NCBI GenBank assembly: GCA_964036045.1
Contig: OZ038382.1
Location: 81,443,918-81,507,917 of the forward strand
Origin: Eutreptiella sp. 'Long Island Sound 2002'
Lineage: Eukaryota > Euglenozoa > Euglenophyceae > Eutreptiales > Eutreptiaceae
Length of the DNA stretch: 64,000 nt
Direction of reading: 5' to 3'
In this document: positions 41,962 to 53,329 of the stretch, one piece after another
Position numbering within the stretch: the stretch's first letter is position 1
Layout: each line of letters starts with the position of its first letter
Notes under the pieces: model-generated
Seen by the model: only the letters and a program-made list of their open reading frames with translations
Told to the model about the DNA's origin: nothing
Database searches by the model: none
Translations under genes and position numbers: made by a program

Positions 41962-43975
41962 ATGCTAGGGGTGAGGGCCTGATAGCACGTCAACGATCTG
42001 GAATTCAACGAAATCCCTCAAAAGACGGCTCAGAAGAAGGCGCATACCGTTACAGAACTTCTTTGTGCATTAAATGCACATTTTTCCGTCTTTTTTTCTC
42101 ATCACAGGAATTTTTAAATTCCTGGATTTGCACACAGAAAATAGGAGGCGCGCCGAGGCGCATCCTCATTTTGCCCCGCGAAAGGCAAAGAAAATAAATT
42201 TTCAACAGTATTTCACGTAACTAAGAAGAAATGACGAAAGGTACAAGAAACTATAAAGGTAAAGATTCCACCCTTGATTACAGGAAAATGACAGAGTCAT
42301 AAATTTCAAGAATTCAAAAAGTGAACAGAACATACAGGTCTTTTTCGTTTACTCATATCGCTTGCACAGTGCTTGCCTCGTGCATTCGATGAATATTATG
42401 AACACTGCCGTGTAGCAAAAAAAGCATACAGTAGAGGCATGGATTACAAAATCTCAGGAGGATTTGAGGTTAGATCAGGGCATAACTGATGGTCTTCGGC
42501 CAGGAAGTGGTTGTCAAGGGGGGGCTACTGGTCCTGCCCTGCAGTACAATGCACGGCAACGTTGACAACTGCTCTCTCACACAAACCTCTCTTTTTGTTG
42601 CACTGATTAGAATGAGTGCATACTGGTTGCATTTCGTGGTGATTGTGTTTTCCTCCTTGTTGTCCCCACTCTCCAGTGGTAGGTATGGTCGGGAAGCCGA
42701 GGAGGGGCCAACCTCTGGCTGGCCGTCAACCGCCGGGACAGCCACAGTGTGAGTTGATTAGGAAAAACCGCAGACGGGAAAAAGTACACGGTAGTACACC
42801 AGGCTGTTGATTCCGCGCAAGCATATGGTGCATTACAGGGTGGGCCATGCGCGGTGTGCTCGCTATAACCCTTAATTGGGTTACCCTGGGGCTCCGCGTC
42901 ACGTTCTTTGAGAGATTGGTCGGAGTTCCATAAGCTTGCTTGCTTGATAAGAGGTTTTGGGAATAGGAAAGTCATTTTCTAGTCTCAAACCCGTATAATA
43001 CGGCAGACTGGTTAGGTTCCAGGCCCATACTCTGCTGCCTGTGCACCCCGCGAGTGGGTAATTTTAACGGTGATTGGCGCACTGCACAGCCCAGCTAAGA
43101 CGGCCGCTGATCCCACAAACAACAAAAATGTATATGTGGGAGAAGGACATCTTCATTATGGTCAACGAGTACTCACGCTGTGCGGGCAAACAGAGCACTC
43201 CTTCCCTCCAAACCCTGGCAGGGGTACGCGTAGCGTCGTGCCCGTCCGGCGACAGCTGCTTAGTAGTGCTCTGTTCTCTTGCAAACTCATAGGTAGGCCA
43301 TTAGGGCCTGTGTCGTCAGCAAGAACGCTGCCCAGTATCGTGTTTGTGTACGTGCGACCGGCGTGGAGGAGGGCCGGAGCACGGAGTTGCTCGCTCATCC
43401 TTCGAAGTCTGGGTCCACAGTAGGGTGTGTAGGACCTGTAGTACGTGTGTCACTTTCCTGCCAGTTTCCTGAAACTTTATCAGGGTGTTCGGTGGGCAGT
43501 GGCAGTTGTAGCCTAGGTTTCGGCTACTTAGCAAAATGGCCCTTTCATGCCTCATAGCTTCTGGCCACCCCCCTCCTGCACTGGGTAGTGGGGTAAAACG
43601 GTACCTTGCCGTTAGTGGTGGGGTTTTTTTTTCAAGGTTTTCCGGTGCCAGCACGGAGATTGGGCACCTAGGGGCGGAGAGAGGTCCAGCGTACCCCATC
43701 GCACCGTGTAAAGACATCCGCCAGGTGCAGCAAGGGTGCAGACGTTTTGCTCTCTGCATCCCCGTGTTACCCCTGGGATGCTAGAGCTAAGGGTCCAGTC
43801 TCGGTATAATCAGGACACCACTTCTGCAGCTTGCACTTTGGTCCTTAGGCTCAGCACACTCACACATACATGGGCAGATATAGGAAGGGTTCAGGCAAGC
43901 GTCTCAGCGAGCCTCAGCAACTCTCCCAGGCTGTTCCGGGACACGTACCCCACTAGAACGGAGTTCAAGCATCCC
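41962..43975. other. No recognisable gene
   Basis: Right flank of the chromovirus, with the second AAAGG just before it. Frames at 42470-43760 carry no domain I recognise. Part of this DNA may be the 3' region or LTR of the decayed element that follows. Confidence 0.45.
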
Positions 43976-46697
43976 TCAGGGAGCATGAAGGCAGAAAAAG
44001 GGAGCCGAGGTAGCTTCCTCAACTCCTGAACCTTTCCAGAGGGTGTAGAATTGCCATTCTTGGCGGCAGCGGTGTCTAGGAAAAGACTTCACCATGTAGA
44101 AGCCCTCCTTAGCCATCTTTTTGGCGTTCATGTTGGGCAGTTGTCCTTTGACTTCCATAAGGCTGGCAGCGCCCTGTAGGTCCAGAGCGGCGATCCCCTT
44201 GTCGTTCAGTGTCACCCCTCACCACAGAGGTCTCTAGGTCCTGGTAGTGCTTCAGCTGCTGACCTGCATACACCAAAGACTGCCCCAGTTGGGGAGAATA
44301 CCGCACAGTTATGCGGTGGCCGCCCACAGACAGGACCTTGTAGGGCCCAAAGTAGGCATCACCACATGGTGCGTGGACAGGCTGCTAGATGACTGTGGTG
44401 CACCAACGCTCAGTCACCCTCTTGGTAGAATGTATGCACTCGGTGCTTGTTCTTCTTGTTCCACTGTTGCTCTCTCACTCATTGGAGCATAGCCCTTGCC
44501 TGGTCCACCTTGTCGTGTTGCTCTTTGACCCATCTTCCCACGGTAGAGTAGGAATACTCAGGATAAGGGGCACGTAAAAACCACGCTGGGCGCCCCATAA
44601 CTAGCTCCTGGGGTGAATGGCCAGTTGCTGAACTCTCTGGGGAGTTCATCATAATGAAGATGACGGGGAGTAGTCTCACGCAGTCCTTGGTGCGTTCCGT
44701 CTTGCACCATTACCTGACGTTCTCCTTGAGAAATCCGATCTGTCGCTCACATAGGGGGTTAAGGGTATGAGTGTAGGGAACCTCGTAGACCTTGGACGTT
44801 GAAGGACCTCAGGAATCTCTTGTGGTGTGAGCTTACTCTGACATCTTCGTCGGAATGGATCTCTTTAGGTGCCCCATACCCACTGAACCACTCTTCCAGG
44901 AGTAGCCTGGTGGTCTTCACACCAGTAATGTGTTTGGTGCAGGGGAACACTCGGGTCAACCTGGTCAACCCACAGGTCACCAATAGGGCTCAGCAACAGC
45001 TCCAAAACTTAGGCGTCTCCATGTTGTCCACATAGAGCACACTGTTGGCGCAGTGTGTGATGGGAAGGGCCCGATAGAGACCTCTATCCCTGATATCACC
45101 AGGTTCACAGGACCTGCGAGGGCACTTGTCCACCATAGGCTAGAGGGTTTTCCGTAGTTGATCATCACTCCACGTAGTGTGGAACCACTTCTTGAACAGT
45201 TCAGAGGTACGGTCAGCACCCACATGACCACTGGACTCACCGTCCTTTTGAGGAGAGCCAGAATACGGTTGCTAGGCACGGCTGTTCCGTCTTCATGCCA
45301 CAGGTAGGTCTTATGCCGTTTCCACCTCTCCTCATTGACCAGGACAGGTTCCAGGCGCTACTCCAGCCGTTTGTAGCTATCCTCAAACTGCTTCCGGTAC
45401 TCGACTTCTCGGAGTCCATCTGGAGGTCTGATCACTGTCATGTTCAGGTCAAGGTGTACATCCATACGGATGAACACCATCTTTGCTAGCTGCTCAGACC
45501 TTGCACCAATCATGTGGTTGATGTTGACGCGGCTGATGTAATCCACACACTCGTTTTGACGCCCTGGATATGGTGCACTGAGAGTAGTAGCAGGATCAGG
45601 TAGGTCCACCAGCGTCTGTGCTTAGCCTTCTAAGGTGGGGGTTCCTTTCAGAAGGTGCGTACGGGTTGTTGGTTGCACAACCAAACCACAGGGGTGCCTC
45701 TCCAACAGTCTTGACTGAGAGGATAGCACCAGCATGCCCACAAGCATTTCCTGCTCATAGGTAGAGTCGTTACCCCGGGCCTGGTTCGATTTCCAGTTCC
45801 AATGGCCCAAGGGAACCGGGACCCATTTGTCCTAAAGGTAGCTGTGCTTCGGGGTTCCATCTTGGTTCAGTCCGTCTGTCCGCCATTGGAATATGGCGAA
45901 GTTGAACTCCTCCTTCTCTAGCGCTTGCCACTGGAACAATGTTCCACCTCCGCCCACATTGCGGTCGTCAGTGACCAGGAGAATTTCGCCTCGTGCCTCA
46001 GGCACGCCCACGGATTTTGCGTTAGCCAGGTTGTCCTTGAGCTCGTCAAACTCTTGGTGCTCTTGAGTGCGCCAGCGCGAGGTAGTGCTCTTCTTGATGG
46101 GTCTGTCAGGATGGCGTTGATGAAGGTGAGAATCTTGATGTGGCAGCGGCAGAATCTGCAGGCCCCAATGAAGCTGCGTATCTCATGGAGTCTCTTCTTG
46201 GGAACCGCAAGTCGTACCTTAGCGTCCATCAGGGGCTTGGCCTTAGGAACCGCAGGGGTCCTCCACCCATAGCCAATGTTGAAACCCAGGTACTGCATGA
46301 TCTCCTGCATGAACTCACACTTCCCCAGCTTGAGTCGTGTCTGGTTGTCCTTGCAGACCGCGAAGAACTTGCCCAAGGGGATGGGATGGTGGTCCTGGGT
46401 ATTCGTCCCCTGGCATACATCATGGATGTGTGCTCGGGATATCAATTCTTGTACCACGGGTCTACGACGTAGGATAGACAGGTAGGTAGGTAGGTATCTT
46501 CGGGAGCTCGGGATGCCTCCTTTGACATTGCAGGAGAAAGGTCTTACCAAGGAGACGTCCTGTCCCTCCCACTGCCCTATGTCAGGTGCCTCTTGAGCCG
46601 CTCCCGCACGTGCTTGGGAAGGCATTGTCGCGGCCATCCAGTCCATGTGTCCCAGGTGGGAGGGTGTCCCCACATGTGTCCATGGGTAGGGCCACAT
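43976..46697 (-). pseudogene. Decayed Ty3/gypsy pol (RT, RNase H, integrase, chromodomain-like remnants)
   Basis: Minus-strand blocks appear in correct pol order but in many frames. RT C-terminus: TRLKLGKCEFMQEIMQYLGF and RSFIGACRFCRCHI (46697-45918). RNase H: MSRKCLWACWCYPLSQ, then GRQNECVDYISRVN (45860-45358). Integrase: VVTCGLTRLTRVFPCTKHIT, YGAPKEIHSDEDVRVS (44983-44759) and NSPESSATGHSPQELVMGRP (about 44650). A chromodomain-like end reads MVKSFPRHRCRQEWQFYTLW (about 44110). Numerous stops and frameshifts show it is dead. It is not a copy of the intact chromovirus, because the integrase and chromodomain sequences differ throughout. LTRs were not found. Confidence 0.8.
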
Positions 46698-46699
46698 GC

Positions 46700-47068
46700 C
46701 CCCTCCTTTGGGCGGCAGCTCTGGGGGCTGCCCAGCCGTGTGGAGTATCTCTCACCACAAGGGGTATTGCTCCCGCTAGTCTACTGTACGACCGCCTCAT
46801 CGTTGTGGCTTGAGTTGCGGGGCCACTCTGCTTGGCAGGCGACACCCTCCTGGACTGTGTACCGGCTCGCCTGTCACCGGTTGCTTCCATGGCCCCGGGT
46901 GACGTTTGCCATGGTCCCCGGTGCAGCCTGGCCGGGCTCGGACCAGTGGCCTTGGAGTACCGCTCCTGCCACTGGCCCGGTGGGTCGGCTGGGTCCCCCC
47001 AGTGCGTCCGACCCATGGGTTGTTGGTTCTCTCCTGTCCCTCAGCCGCCCTACGTGTGTGCAGTGTCC
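46700..47068. other. No recognisable gene
   Basis: Transition from the decayed element into GT-rich satellite DNA. Frames are open on both strands because of composition. Confidence 0.45.
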
Positions 47069-47516
47069 TGGATCGCTTGGCTCCTGTTCACCGGTGTGCC
47101 CGCGTGGTTTGTTGTGTTGCGTCTGTGGTGTCCTGGGCCACTTGGCTCCTGTTCACCGGTGTGCCCGCTCGGTGTGTTGTGTTGCGTGTGCGGTGTCCTT
47201 GGCCACTTGGCTCCCGTTCACCGGTGCGCCCGCTGAGTGTGCTGTGTTGCGTATGCGGTGTCCCGGGCCACTTGGCTCCTGTTCACCGGTGCGCCCGCTC
47301 GGTGTGTTGCTTTGCGTGTGCGGTGTTCCAGGCCACTTGGCTCCTGTTCACCGGTGTGCCCGCTCGGTGTGTTGCGTTGCGTGTGCGGTGTCCTGGGCCA
47401 CTTGGCTCCTGTTCACCAGTGTGCCCGCTCGGTGTGTTGTTGTGCGTGTGTGTTGTCCTGGGCCACTTGGCTCCTGTTCACCGGTGTGCCCGCTCGGTGT
47501 GTTGTGTTACGTGTCC
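47069..47516 (+). repeat. 65-bp minisatellite, about seven copies
   Basis: The 65-bp unit contains ttggctcctgttcaccggtg, then tgcccgctcggtgtgttg and gcggtgtcctgggccac. Its caccggt landmarks are 65 bp apart. It belongs to the same family as the large array at 53.3-55.9 kb. The left breakpoint of the 2,498-bp duplication falls inside it. Confidence 0.9.
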
Positions 47517-49694
47517 CTCTGCCCTCCCCGCGGTCTCTTCCTCTGTCTTTCCCTTGCTCCTCTCTTTTCGCCGGCTTGTTTTGCTTTGTCTTTTTTTTTT
47601 GTTTTGGGGGGGGGGGCTGGCTGGGGTGCGGCGTTTTTGGTGCTGTGCGTGGGTGTGGGTGTGTGGGGGTGCCGGTGCTGGTGTGGGCACGGGTGTCGTG
47701 GGGGACGGGGGTCGGGTGGCTGCCGCGCTCTGGGTTCCCTGTTTGTGCGCCGGCCCCCAGGCTTCCGGTTTCCAGGGCGCCAGTCCGGGGGGTGCTGACG
47801 GCGGGTGGTTGGCGGCAGTGGTGGCGTGGCGCTTGCGTGGGTGGTCGCGACTCCTGGGTAGTGCCTGGGTGGCGTGGCTGGGCGCGGGCGTGCGTGTGGG
47901 TGTGTTCATGGCGCTGGCTGATCGGGTGGTCGGCAGTGTGGGCGTGGCTGGTTTGAGTGGGTTGTCGGGCATGTGTGCGCCGAAGGCGCGGTGGGTTGGG
48001 CTGCAGCACTGTGGGTGTTGCAATGGGTGGAGGAGATGCGCTCGACGCCTACGGGGGGGGTGCTGTAGGCGTCGAAACGGGTTGGTGTTGTTGACGTGGG
48101 TGCTTCAGGTGATGCGCCGGGCGGCGACGGGGTTGATGACGCTGATGGTGTCAGAGGTGACGGGGCGCGTGCTGGGGGGGGCCTGCGGCTCCGGTGGTCG
48201 CTGTAGGTGATGCAGTGGGTGGTCGCGTAACTGGTGATGTCGGCGGTGAGGGTGCTGCAGGTGACGTTGATGTTGAGGGCGCTGCAGGTGATGTCATGGG
48301 TGGTGGCGATGTTGATGTGGGTGTTGCAGGTGGTGTGCCGGCTGGTGGCGCCGCTGGTACTGTCCTTGCGTAGGGTGGTGCTGGGGATGCTGTGGGCGGT
48401 GGTGTCGTCGGTGGTGCCGATGGTGAGGGTGACGCAGGCGATGCACCGGGTGACGGTGAGGCTGGTGTGTGCCGTAGGTGACGCGTTGGGAACGGGTGGC
48501 GGGGGGCTGGAGGGGAGTTGCCGTTGGTGCAACGGGCGATGGTGGCATTGGTGCCGCAGGTGGTGGATCAGGTGATGGTGTTGTTGATGCCGACGAGGTG
48601 GTTTGTCTGCCTGTCTGCCCGTGGAGTCGGTGCCGGCGTTGCGCGGTTGCCTGTGCGTGTGGTGGTGGCGGTGCGGGTCGGTGCGCCAGGCGTTTGGTGG
48701 GCGTGATTGGGTGCGGGTGCACGTGTTGGTGTGTACCTGGTGCGGTTTGCCGGGGGTCTGTTGGCGGCGGGTGCGCTGTTGCCGTGCGTGTGGCGGTTTG
48801 TGTTGTCTGGTGGAGCGTGGCCGGCGTGTGCTTTGCGTGGATGGTGTGGGGTCTGGTCGGCGTGGGTGGTGTCGGTGTGGGTGTTTGGGGTTGGGTGCTG
48901 GTTGTGGGCGTGTCGTCCGCGCGGTGTGGTCGGGCGTGATGGTGGTGCCGCTGGCGACGTCGATGGTGACAGTGCTGCAGGTGATAAGGGTCGGACGGCG
49001 ATTTTGGCGTTTTCTGGTGTGGGTGCTGTGGGTGGTGTTGAGCGTGGGGGTGTTGCAGGTGTGGTGCTGGGTGCATGGTGGTGTGCCTGGCGACGGTGTC
49101 ATGAGTGCTGTCGGGGAGAGGGTGTTGTTGGTGGTGCCTTGGGTGCCGGTGCCGCCGGTGAGAGGCTGGCGGAGAGGAGAGGGCGGTAGTGCGGCCGGGC
49201 GCGATGTTGGGTTCTTCGGTGTGGGTGGTCAGCCAGAGGTGGGTGCGGCTGGTGGTGTGGCGCTCGGTGTGTGTGGCCTGTGCCGGGTATCTTAGGTGCG
49301 CTTGTTGGTGCGGGTGTGTTGATGGCGCCGGTTTGTCCGCTTCTCTGCCCGTGGAGTTGGTGCCGGCGTATGGTGGCTGCCTGTGTGCGGTTTGTGCCGT
49401 TGTGTGTGGCGGTGGTGGTGGGGGTCGGTGCGCTGGGCGCTTGGTGGGCGTGGTTGGGTGCGGGTGTGCGCGTGGACGTGTACTTGGTGGGCAGCTTGTG
49501 TTGTCTGATGGTGCGTGGCTGGTGTATGCCCTGCGTGGATGGTGCCGGTGTGGGTGCTTGGGGTTGGGTGCTGGATGTCGGTGCGTCGCCTGCGCGGTGT
49601 GGTCGGGCGTGATGGTGGGTTATCTGACGTGTGTGGCCGGCTGGTGGCGGGTGTGGTCGGGCCGGTGTGGGCTGGGTGGTGGTAGTTGTCGTGG
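47197..49694. repeat. 2,498-bp tandem duplication, copy 1
   Basis: Nearly identical to 49695-52192 at a constant offset of 2,498 bp, with few substitutions (for example around 47660-47668 and 48176). The unit starts with five 65-bp repeats, then a T9 and G run (about 47591-47612), then GT-rich DNA. An older, diverged internal duplication is visible within the unit: about 48613-48960 resembles 49341-49620. No convincing gene is present. Confidence 0.93.
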
Positions 49695-52192
49695 CCTTGG
49701 CCACTTGGCTCCCGTTCACCGGTGCGCCCGCTGAGTGTGCTGTGTTGCGTGTGCGGTGTCCCGGGCCACTTGGCTCCTGTTCACCGGTGCGCCCGCTCGG
49801 TGTGTTGCTTTGCGTGTGCGGTGTTCCGGGCCACTTGGCTCCTGTTCACCGGTGTGCCCGCTCGGTGTGTTGCGTTGCGTGTGCGGTGTCCTGGGCCACT
49901 TGGCTCCTGTTCACCAGTGTGCCCGCTCGGTGTGTTGTTGTGCGTGTGTGTTGTCCTGGGCCACTTGGCTCCTGTTCACCGGTGTGCCCGCTCGGTGTGT
50001 TGTGTTACGTGTCCCTCTGCCCTCCCCGCGGTCTCTTCCTCTGTCTTTCCCTTGCTCCTCTCTTTTCGCCGGCTTGTTTTGCTTTGTCTTTTTTTTTTGT
50101 TTTGGGGGGGGGGGCTGGCTGGGGTGCGGCGTTTTTGGTGCTGTGCGTGGGTGTGGGTGTGTGCCGGTGCCGGTGCTGGTGTGGGCACGGGTGTCGTGGG
50201 GGACGGGGGTCGGGTGGCTGCCGCGCTCTGGGTTCCCTGTTTGTGCGCCGGCCCCCAGGCTTCCGGTTTCCAGGGCGCCAGTCCGGGGGGTGCTGACGGC
50301 GGGTGGTTGGCGGCAGTGGTGGCGTGGCGCTTGCGTGGGTGGTCGCGACTCCTGGGTAGTGCCTGGGTGGCGTGGCTGGGCGCGGGCGTGCGTGTGGGTG
50401 TGTTCATGGCGCTGGCTGATCGGGTGGTGGGCAGTGTGGGCGTGGCTGGTTTGAGTGGGTTGTCGGGCATGTGTGCGCCGAAGGCGCGGTGGGTTGGGCT
50501 GCAGCACTGTGGGTGTTGCAATGGGTGGAGGAGATGCGCTCGACGCCTACGGGGGGGGTGCTGTAGGCGTCGAAACGGGTTGGTGTTGTTGACGTGGGTG
50601 CTTCAGGTGATGCGCCGGGCGGCGACGGGGTTGATGACGCTGATGGTGTCATAGCTGACGGGGCGCGTGCTGGGGGGGGCCTGCGGCTCCGGTGGTCGCT
50701 GTAGGTGATGCAGTGGGTGGTCGCGTAACTGGTGATGTCGGCGGTGAGGGTGCTGCAGGTGACGTTGATGTTGAGGGCGCTGCAGGTGATGTCATGGGTG
50801 GTGGCGATGTTGATGTGGGTGTTGCAGGTGGTGTGCCGGCTGGTGGCGCCGCTGGTACTGTCCTTGCGTAGGGTGGTGCTGGGGATGCTGTGGGCGGTGG
50901 TGTCGTCGGTGGTGCCGATGGTGAGGGTGACGCAGGCGATGCACCGGGTGACGGTGAGGCTGGTGTGTGCCGTAGGTGACGCGTTGGGAACGGGTGGCGG
51001 GGGGCTGGAGGGGAGTCGCCGTTGGTGCAACGGGCGATGGTGGCATTGGTGCCGCAGGTGGTGGATCAGGTGACGGTGTTGTTGATGCCGACGAGGTGGT
51101 TTGTCTGCCTGTCTGCCCGTGGAGTCGGTGCCGGCGTTGCGCGGTTGCCTGTGCGTGTGGTGGTGGCGGTGGGGGTCGGTGCGCCAGGCGCTTGGTGGGC
51201 GTGATTGGGTGCGGGTGCACGTGTTGGTGTGTACCTGGTGCGGTTTGCCGGGGGTCTGTTGGCGGCGGGTGCGCTGTTGCCGTGCGTGTGGCGGTTTGTG
51301 TTGTCTGGTGGAGCGTGGCCGGCGTGTGCTTTGCGTGGATGGTGTGGGGTCTGGTCGGCGTGGGTGGTGTCGGTGTGGGTGTTTGGGGTTGGGTGCTGGT
51401 TGTGGGCGTGTCGTCCGCGCGGTGTGGTCGGGCGTGATGGTGGTGCCGCTGGCGACGTCGATGGTGACAGTGCTGCAGGTGATAAGGGTCGGACGGCGAT
51501 TTTGGCGGTTTCTGGTGTGGGTGCTGTGGGTGGTGTTGAGCGTGGGGGTGTTGCAGGTGTGGTGCTGGGTGGATGGTGGTGTGCCTGGCGACGGCGTCAT
51601 GAGTGCTGTCGGGGGGAGGGTGTTGTTGGTGGTGCCTTGGGTGCCGGTGCCGCCGGTGAGAGGCTGGCGGAGAGGAGAGGGCGGTAGTGCGGCCGGGCGC
51701 GATGTTGGGTTCTTCGGTGTGGGTGGTCAGCCGGAGGTGGGTGCGGCTGGTGGTGTGGCGCTCGGTGTGTGTGGCCTGTGCCGGGTATCTTAGGTGCGCT
51801 TGTTGGTGCGGGTGTGTTGATGGCGCCGGTTTGTCCGCCTCTCTGCCCGTGGAGTTGGTGCCGGCGTATGGTGGCTGCCTGTGTGCGGTTTGTGCCGTTG
51901 TGTGTGGCGGTGGTGGTGGGGGTCGGTGCGCTGGGCGCTTGGTGGGCGTGGTTGGGTGCGGGTGTGCGCGTGGACGTGTACTTGGTGGGCAGCTTGTGTT
52001 GTCTGATGGTGCGTGGCTGGTGTATGCCCTGCGTGGATGGTGCCGGTGTGGGTGCTTGGGGTTGGGTGCTGGATGTCGGTGCGTCGCCTGCGCGGTGTGG
52101 TCGGGCGTGATGGTGGGTTATCTGACGTGTGTGGCCGGCTGGTGGCGGGTGTGGTCGGGCCGGTGTGGGCTGGGTGGTGGTAGTTGTCGTGG
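49695..52192. repeat. 2,498-bp tandem duplication, copy 2
   Basis: Starts ccttggccacttgg like 47197 and ends tagttgtcgtgg like 49683-49694. The sequence diverges immediately after 52192. Both copies carry the perfect 11-bp inverted repeat TCGACGCCTAC/GTAGGCGTCGA (48042-48075 and 50540-50573). Confidence 0.93.
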
Positions 52193-52436
52193 CTCGACTG
52201 CTTGGTGGTTGTGGTGTCGGTGGGTGGCCCTGATGATGGGTCTTGGGTGTGTGGTGGCGGGTGGGCGTGTATGGTGGTGGTGATGGTGTGTCATTGCGGG
52301 TGGTGTTGGGTGTGGTACCGTCGGGCGTGTGGTTTGCGATAACTGAGCACTCACCCCTCCGGGTGGCGCGGGCCCGGTGGTCTGGTAGCCCGTCCGGCAG
52401 GCAGTGCGTGCCCGCCGGGTGCTCACGCGTCCCTTC

Positions 52437-52850
52437 GGACGGCGGCTGTTCCGTAGCCGGCAGGGCCTGGGTTCACTGCTGGGCGCACAAACGTCCCTCC
52501 GGACGGCAGCTGTTTCGTAGCCGGCAGGGGCTGGGTTCACTGCCGGGCGGTAACACGTCCGGACGGACGGCGGTTGTTTCGTAGCCGGCAGGGGCTCGGT
52601 TCACTGCCGGGCGCACACACGTCCTTCCGGACGGCGGCTGTTTCGTAGCCGGCAGGGGCTGGGTTCACTGCTGGGCGCACACACGTCCATCCGGACGGCG
52701 GCTGGTTCGTAGTCGGCAGGGGCTGGGTTCACTGCCGGGCGCACACACGTCCGTCCGGACGGCGGCTGTTTCATAGCCAGCAGGGGTTGGGTACCCTGCC
52801 AGGTGCACACACGTCCATCCGGACGGCGGCTTTTGCGCTGTGGGGACTGC
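52437..52850. repeat. 64-bp tandem repeat, about seven copies
   Basis: Landmark ggacgg recurs at 52437, 52501, 52565, 52629, 52693, 52757 and 52821, exactly 64 bp apart. The unit contains cggctgtttcgtagccggca and ggggctgggttcactg. It has no similarity to the 65-bp family despite the near-equal length. Confidence 0.95.
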
Positions 52851-53329
52851 GGGGCTAGGACTTCTTCTTGGCTGCTCGTTCGTCGTCGGGCGTGGGTGTT
52901 TGCCGTGGTGGTGTCGTGTTTTGTGCCGTGGTGCGTGCTGGCGTGCGGTGCTGCGCGTGTTGCCTGCTTGGCCTGCGTGTGGCGCGCGCTCCTTGCCCGG
53001 GCGTGCTGTTGCGCAGGCGCGGGGACACACCCTCTCTCAGGCGGGCCCATTTGGCTCCATGGCGGGCCCTGTTGGCGCCCGGCTGCGGCTAGATTGGCGG
53101 CAGTGGGGTGTGTGTACGTTAGGGGGGGGGCTTTGTTCCTCTCCCCTCGCCTTCCCCGCCTTGTCCCTCTGTCCCTTTTCGCCGGCCTGCCCTGCCTGCC
53201 TACCCTCTTCGTACCCGCTGGGTTGGCCTTGGCTGGACGGTTGGTCTTGGTGGTCTGACATGGTGTTTTTTTCCTGCAGGGCGGCGTGGGCTGAGTTCGT
53301 TTTGGGGGCAGGTTGCTCGTGTGGTGTGC
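52851..53329. other. GC-rich spacer between satellites
   Basis: No recognisable gene. Open frames on both strands are Cys/Arg/Ala-rich and reflect composition. Confidence 0.5.

Noticed and set aside
46593-52283. Long frames on both strands of the GT-rich duplication (for example 434 aa plus, 398 aa minus)
   Set aside because: His/Thr/Pro- or Cys/Val/Gly-rich low-complexity products of composition. Both strands are open over the same bases, and they are duplicated only because the DNA is.
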